From NCBI RefSeq assembly GCF_001014645.1, contig NZ_LASZ01000022.1:1-43087 (forward strand): a stretch of DNA of 43,087 nt, given 5' to 3'. A program made the translations under genes and the position numbers. Numbering within the stretch: the first letter of the stretch is position 1; each line of letters opens with the position of its first letter. Positions 39,955-43,087 of this stretch are shown piece by piece. The notes below the pieces were generated by a model. The model saw only the letters and a program-made list of their open reading frames with translations. It had not been told where the DNA came from and did not search any database. This stretch comes from Luteimonas sp. FCS-9 (lineage in GTDB: Bacteria; Pseudomonadota; Gammaproteobacteria; Xanthomonadales; Xanthomonadaceae).

Positions 39955-40587
39955 ATGGCCTCCCGCAGCAAAAGCAGCCAGCGCTGGCTGAAGGAACATT
40001 TCTCCGATCCCTACGTGAAGAAGGCGCAGGCCGAAGGGCTGCGCTCGCGCGCGGCCTACAAGCTCGAGGAACTGGTCGAGCGCGACCGGCTGCTCAAGCC
40101 GGGCATGGTCGTCGTCGACCTGGGCGCGGCGCCGGGTGGCTGGTCGCAGTGGGTCCGCCAGGCCCTGGGCGACAGCGGGCGGGTGATCGCGCTCGACATC
40201 CTGGAGATGCCCTCGCTGGCCGGGGTCGAGTTCCTGCACGGCGATTTCCGCGAGGACGCGGTGCTGGCCGCGCTCGAGGCCGCGCTCGACGGCCAGCAGG
40301 TGGACCTTGTGTTGTCCGACATGGCCCCCAACAAGAGCGGTATCGACGCCGTCGACCAGCCGCGGGCGATGCATCTGGCCGAACTGGCGATGGCGTTCGC
40401 CGACGATCACCTGCGGACCGGCGGCACATTCCTGATCAAGCTGTTCCAGGGCACCGATTTCGACGCCTACGTGAAGGATCTGCGGCGGCGGTACGCGAAA
40501 CTGTCGATCCGCAAGCCCGCGGCCTCCCGGCAGCGCTCGCCCGAGGTCTACGCCCTGGCCCAAGGCAAGCTAGCGACGATGAAGTAG
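39955..40587 (+). CDS. rlmE: 23S rRNA (uridine-2552-2'-O)-methyltransferase RlmE
   Basis: A heat-shock methyltransferase that modifies U2552 of 23S rRNA late in 50S assembly. It has 210 residues (209 in E. coli). SAM motif I is [12 protein letters not shown], and the catalytic triad is K36, D122 and K162. The start is chosen by family length ([11 protein letters not shown]). An ATG at 39913 adds 14 residues and has AGGA four bases upstream, so initiation there is possible. ftsH follows 54 bases later and is probably in the same transcript. Confidence 0.95.
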   Translation: MASRSKSSQRWLKEHFSDPYVKKAQAEGLRSRAAYKLEELVERDRLLKPGMVVVDLGAAPGGWSQWVRQALGDSGRVIALDILEMPSLAGVEFLHGDFREDAVLAALEAALDGQQVDLVLSDMAPNKSGIDAVDQPRAMHLAELAMAFADDHLRTGGTFLIKLFQGTDFDAYVKDLRRRYAKLSIRKPAASRQRSPEVYALAQGKLATMK

Positions 40588-40641
40588 CATGGGCCCGAGG
40601 CATCGAATGCTCCACCGCACTCTCCACGAGAACCCCGAAAC

Positions 40642-42570
<1,929 letters not shown>

Positions 42571-42573
42571 GGT

Positions 42574-42700
42574 CCGGGCATCGGGCATCGGGCATCGACA
42601 GGGCGGCATCCGGGCGACCGGGTGCCGTTCTGCGTTTGGGGTGATCGCCACGATGCTGGACGTCCGATAATCGAATCCCCGATCCCGATTCCCGAATCCC
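42574..42700. repeat. Heptamer repeats between ftsH and folP
   Basis: Three GGGCATC units (42576-42597) on the left face four GAATCCCC/GATCCCGATTCCC units (about 42672-42700) on the right, in roughly inverted orientation around about 75 bases. The right block ends one base before the folP ATG and so forms its whole ribosome-binding region. Confidence 0.75.
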
Positions 42701-42701
42701 C

Positions 42702-43087
42702 ATGTTCGACACCGCTCCCCAGCTCGACTGCAACGGCCGCGTCCTGCGGCTCGACCGCCCGCGGGTCATGGGCATCGTCAACGTCACGCCCGATTCGTTC
42801 TCCGATGGCGGGGCGCATGCGACGACCGAGGCGGCGGTCGCGCATGGCCTGCGGCTGGCGGAGGAGGGCGCCGACGTGCTCGATGTCGGCGGCGAGTCGA
42901 CCCGGCCCGGCGCCGACGCGGTGCCGGTCGACGAGGAACTGCGGCGGGTGCTGCCGGTCGTCGAGGCGCTGGTCGCGCGCACCGGGCTGCCGGTCAGCAT
43001 CGACACCTCCAAGCCCGAGGTCATGCGCGCTGCGGTCGAGGCCGGCGCAGGCATGATCAACGACGTCTACGGCCTGCGCCGCGAAGG
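42702..43087 (+). CDS. folP: Dihydropteroate synthase, 5' part (cut by window end)
   Basis: The first 128 codons of the folate-pathway enzyme that joins p-aminobenzoate to dihydropterin pyrophosphate; it is the sulfonamide target. The first signature MGIVNVTPDSFSDGG lies at about residues 23-37 and the second, GGESTRPGA, at about 64-72. SIDTSKPEVM and GAGMINDVYG follow, all as expected. The frame is open to the last base, so the rest lies outside. The start MFDTAPQLDCNG is family-like. There is no normal ribosome site because the preceding bases are heptamer repeat. ftsH-folP-glmM is a common order, so glmM is likely next. Confidence 0.95.
   Translation, partial: MFDTAPQLDCNGRVLRLDRPRVMGIVNVTPDSFSDGGAHATTEAAVAHGLRLAEEGADVLDVGGESTRPGADAVPVDEELRRVLPVVEALVARTGLPVSIDTSKPEVMRAAVEAGAGMINDVYGLRRE

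Overview
The window is a continuous stretch of chromosome from a very GC-rich gammaproteobacterium, most likely of the Xanthomonadaceae/Lysobacteraceae (Luteimonas, Lysobacter or a close relative). The reasons are the high GC content (judged by eye), the clusters phoB-phoR-ppk-ppx and tRNA-tig-clpP-clpX-lon, an NAD-type isocitrate dehydrogenase, -10 boxes of the form TACAATGC, and two repeat types in the intergenic spaces: GC-palindromic REP-like arms (GTAGGAGCGCGCTCG...) and GGGATTC-type heptamers. The genus is an inference. Almost everything is core genome. I see no phage, insertion sequence, CRISPR array or secretion system.

Layout. 1-2.4 kb: dapE (lysine/peptidoglycan precursor), an MTH1-like Nudix hydrolase, then a 0.6-kb repeat block in which the 3' end of the Nudix gene and a REP pair are present three times. 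2.4-7.7 kb, minus strand: mfd (transcription-coupled repair), a GNAT acetyltransferase and rlmJ. 7.8-11.5 kb, plus strand: creB-creC-creD, with a near-consensus cre-tag over the creC stop codon and a strong terminator after creD. 11.5-13.0 kb: a GNAT protein and a nitrilase-superfamily amidohydrolase, overlapping by ATGA. 13.1-22.8 kb, minus strand: a phosphate block, read in the order bepA, phoB, phoR, ppk, ppx, then a GT4 glycosyltransferase with a PAP2 phosphatase. PHO-box-like sites of three half-sites lie before phoB and before the glycosyltransferase. 22.9-24.8 kb, plus: glutaredoxin, an AhpD-like protein and icd. 24.9-25.7 kb: a Bax-inhibitor-1/YccA membrane protein.

25.7-28.7 kb: tRNA-Pro(TGG), tRNA-Arg(TCT), then three small minus-strand genes (YciE/DUF892, an orphan, an isochorismatase-fold hydrolase), then tRNA-His(GTG), tRNA-Lys(CTT) and tRNA-Leu(TAG). 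A 0.56-kb repeat-filled space follows. 29.2-35.3 kb: tig, clpP, clpX, lon, which is the folding and ATP-dependent proteolysis block, with a sigma-32-like promoter before lon. 35.3-38.9 kb: smr (minus), then surE-pcm-yqaA-nlpD with overlapping stops and starts. After nlpD lies an in-frame second copy of its last 15 codons. 39.1-43.1 kb: an Mth938-domain gene and yhbY (minus), rlmE and ftsH (plus), and the 5' part of folP, cut by the window edge.

How it fits together. Several clusters handle protein and envelope quality (tig/clpPX/lon/ftsH, bepA, surE/pcm, nlpD). Another set handles phosphate: sensing by PhoBR, polyphosphate by Ppk/Ppx and, as I infer, phosphate-sparing glycolipids by the glycosyltransferase and PAP2 pair. 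No wholly new system is evident. The most novel signals are in non-coding DNA: the Pho-type sites on the glycosyltransferase operon, the cre-tag, and two places where gene 3' ends have been copied into neighbouring spacer. Spacers of 100-300 bases not listed separately (for example 26574-26845, 20068-20193 and 16450-16594) hold nothing I can identify beyond the short sites given.
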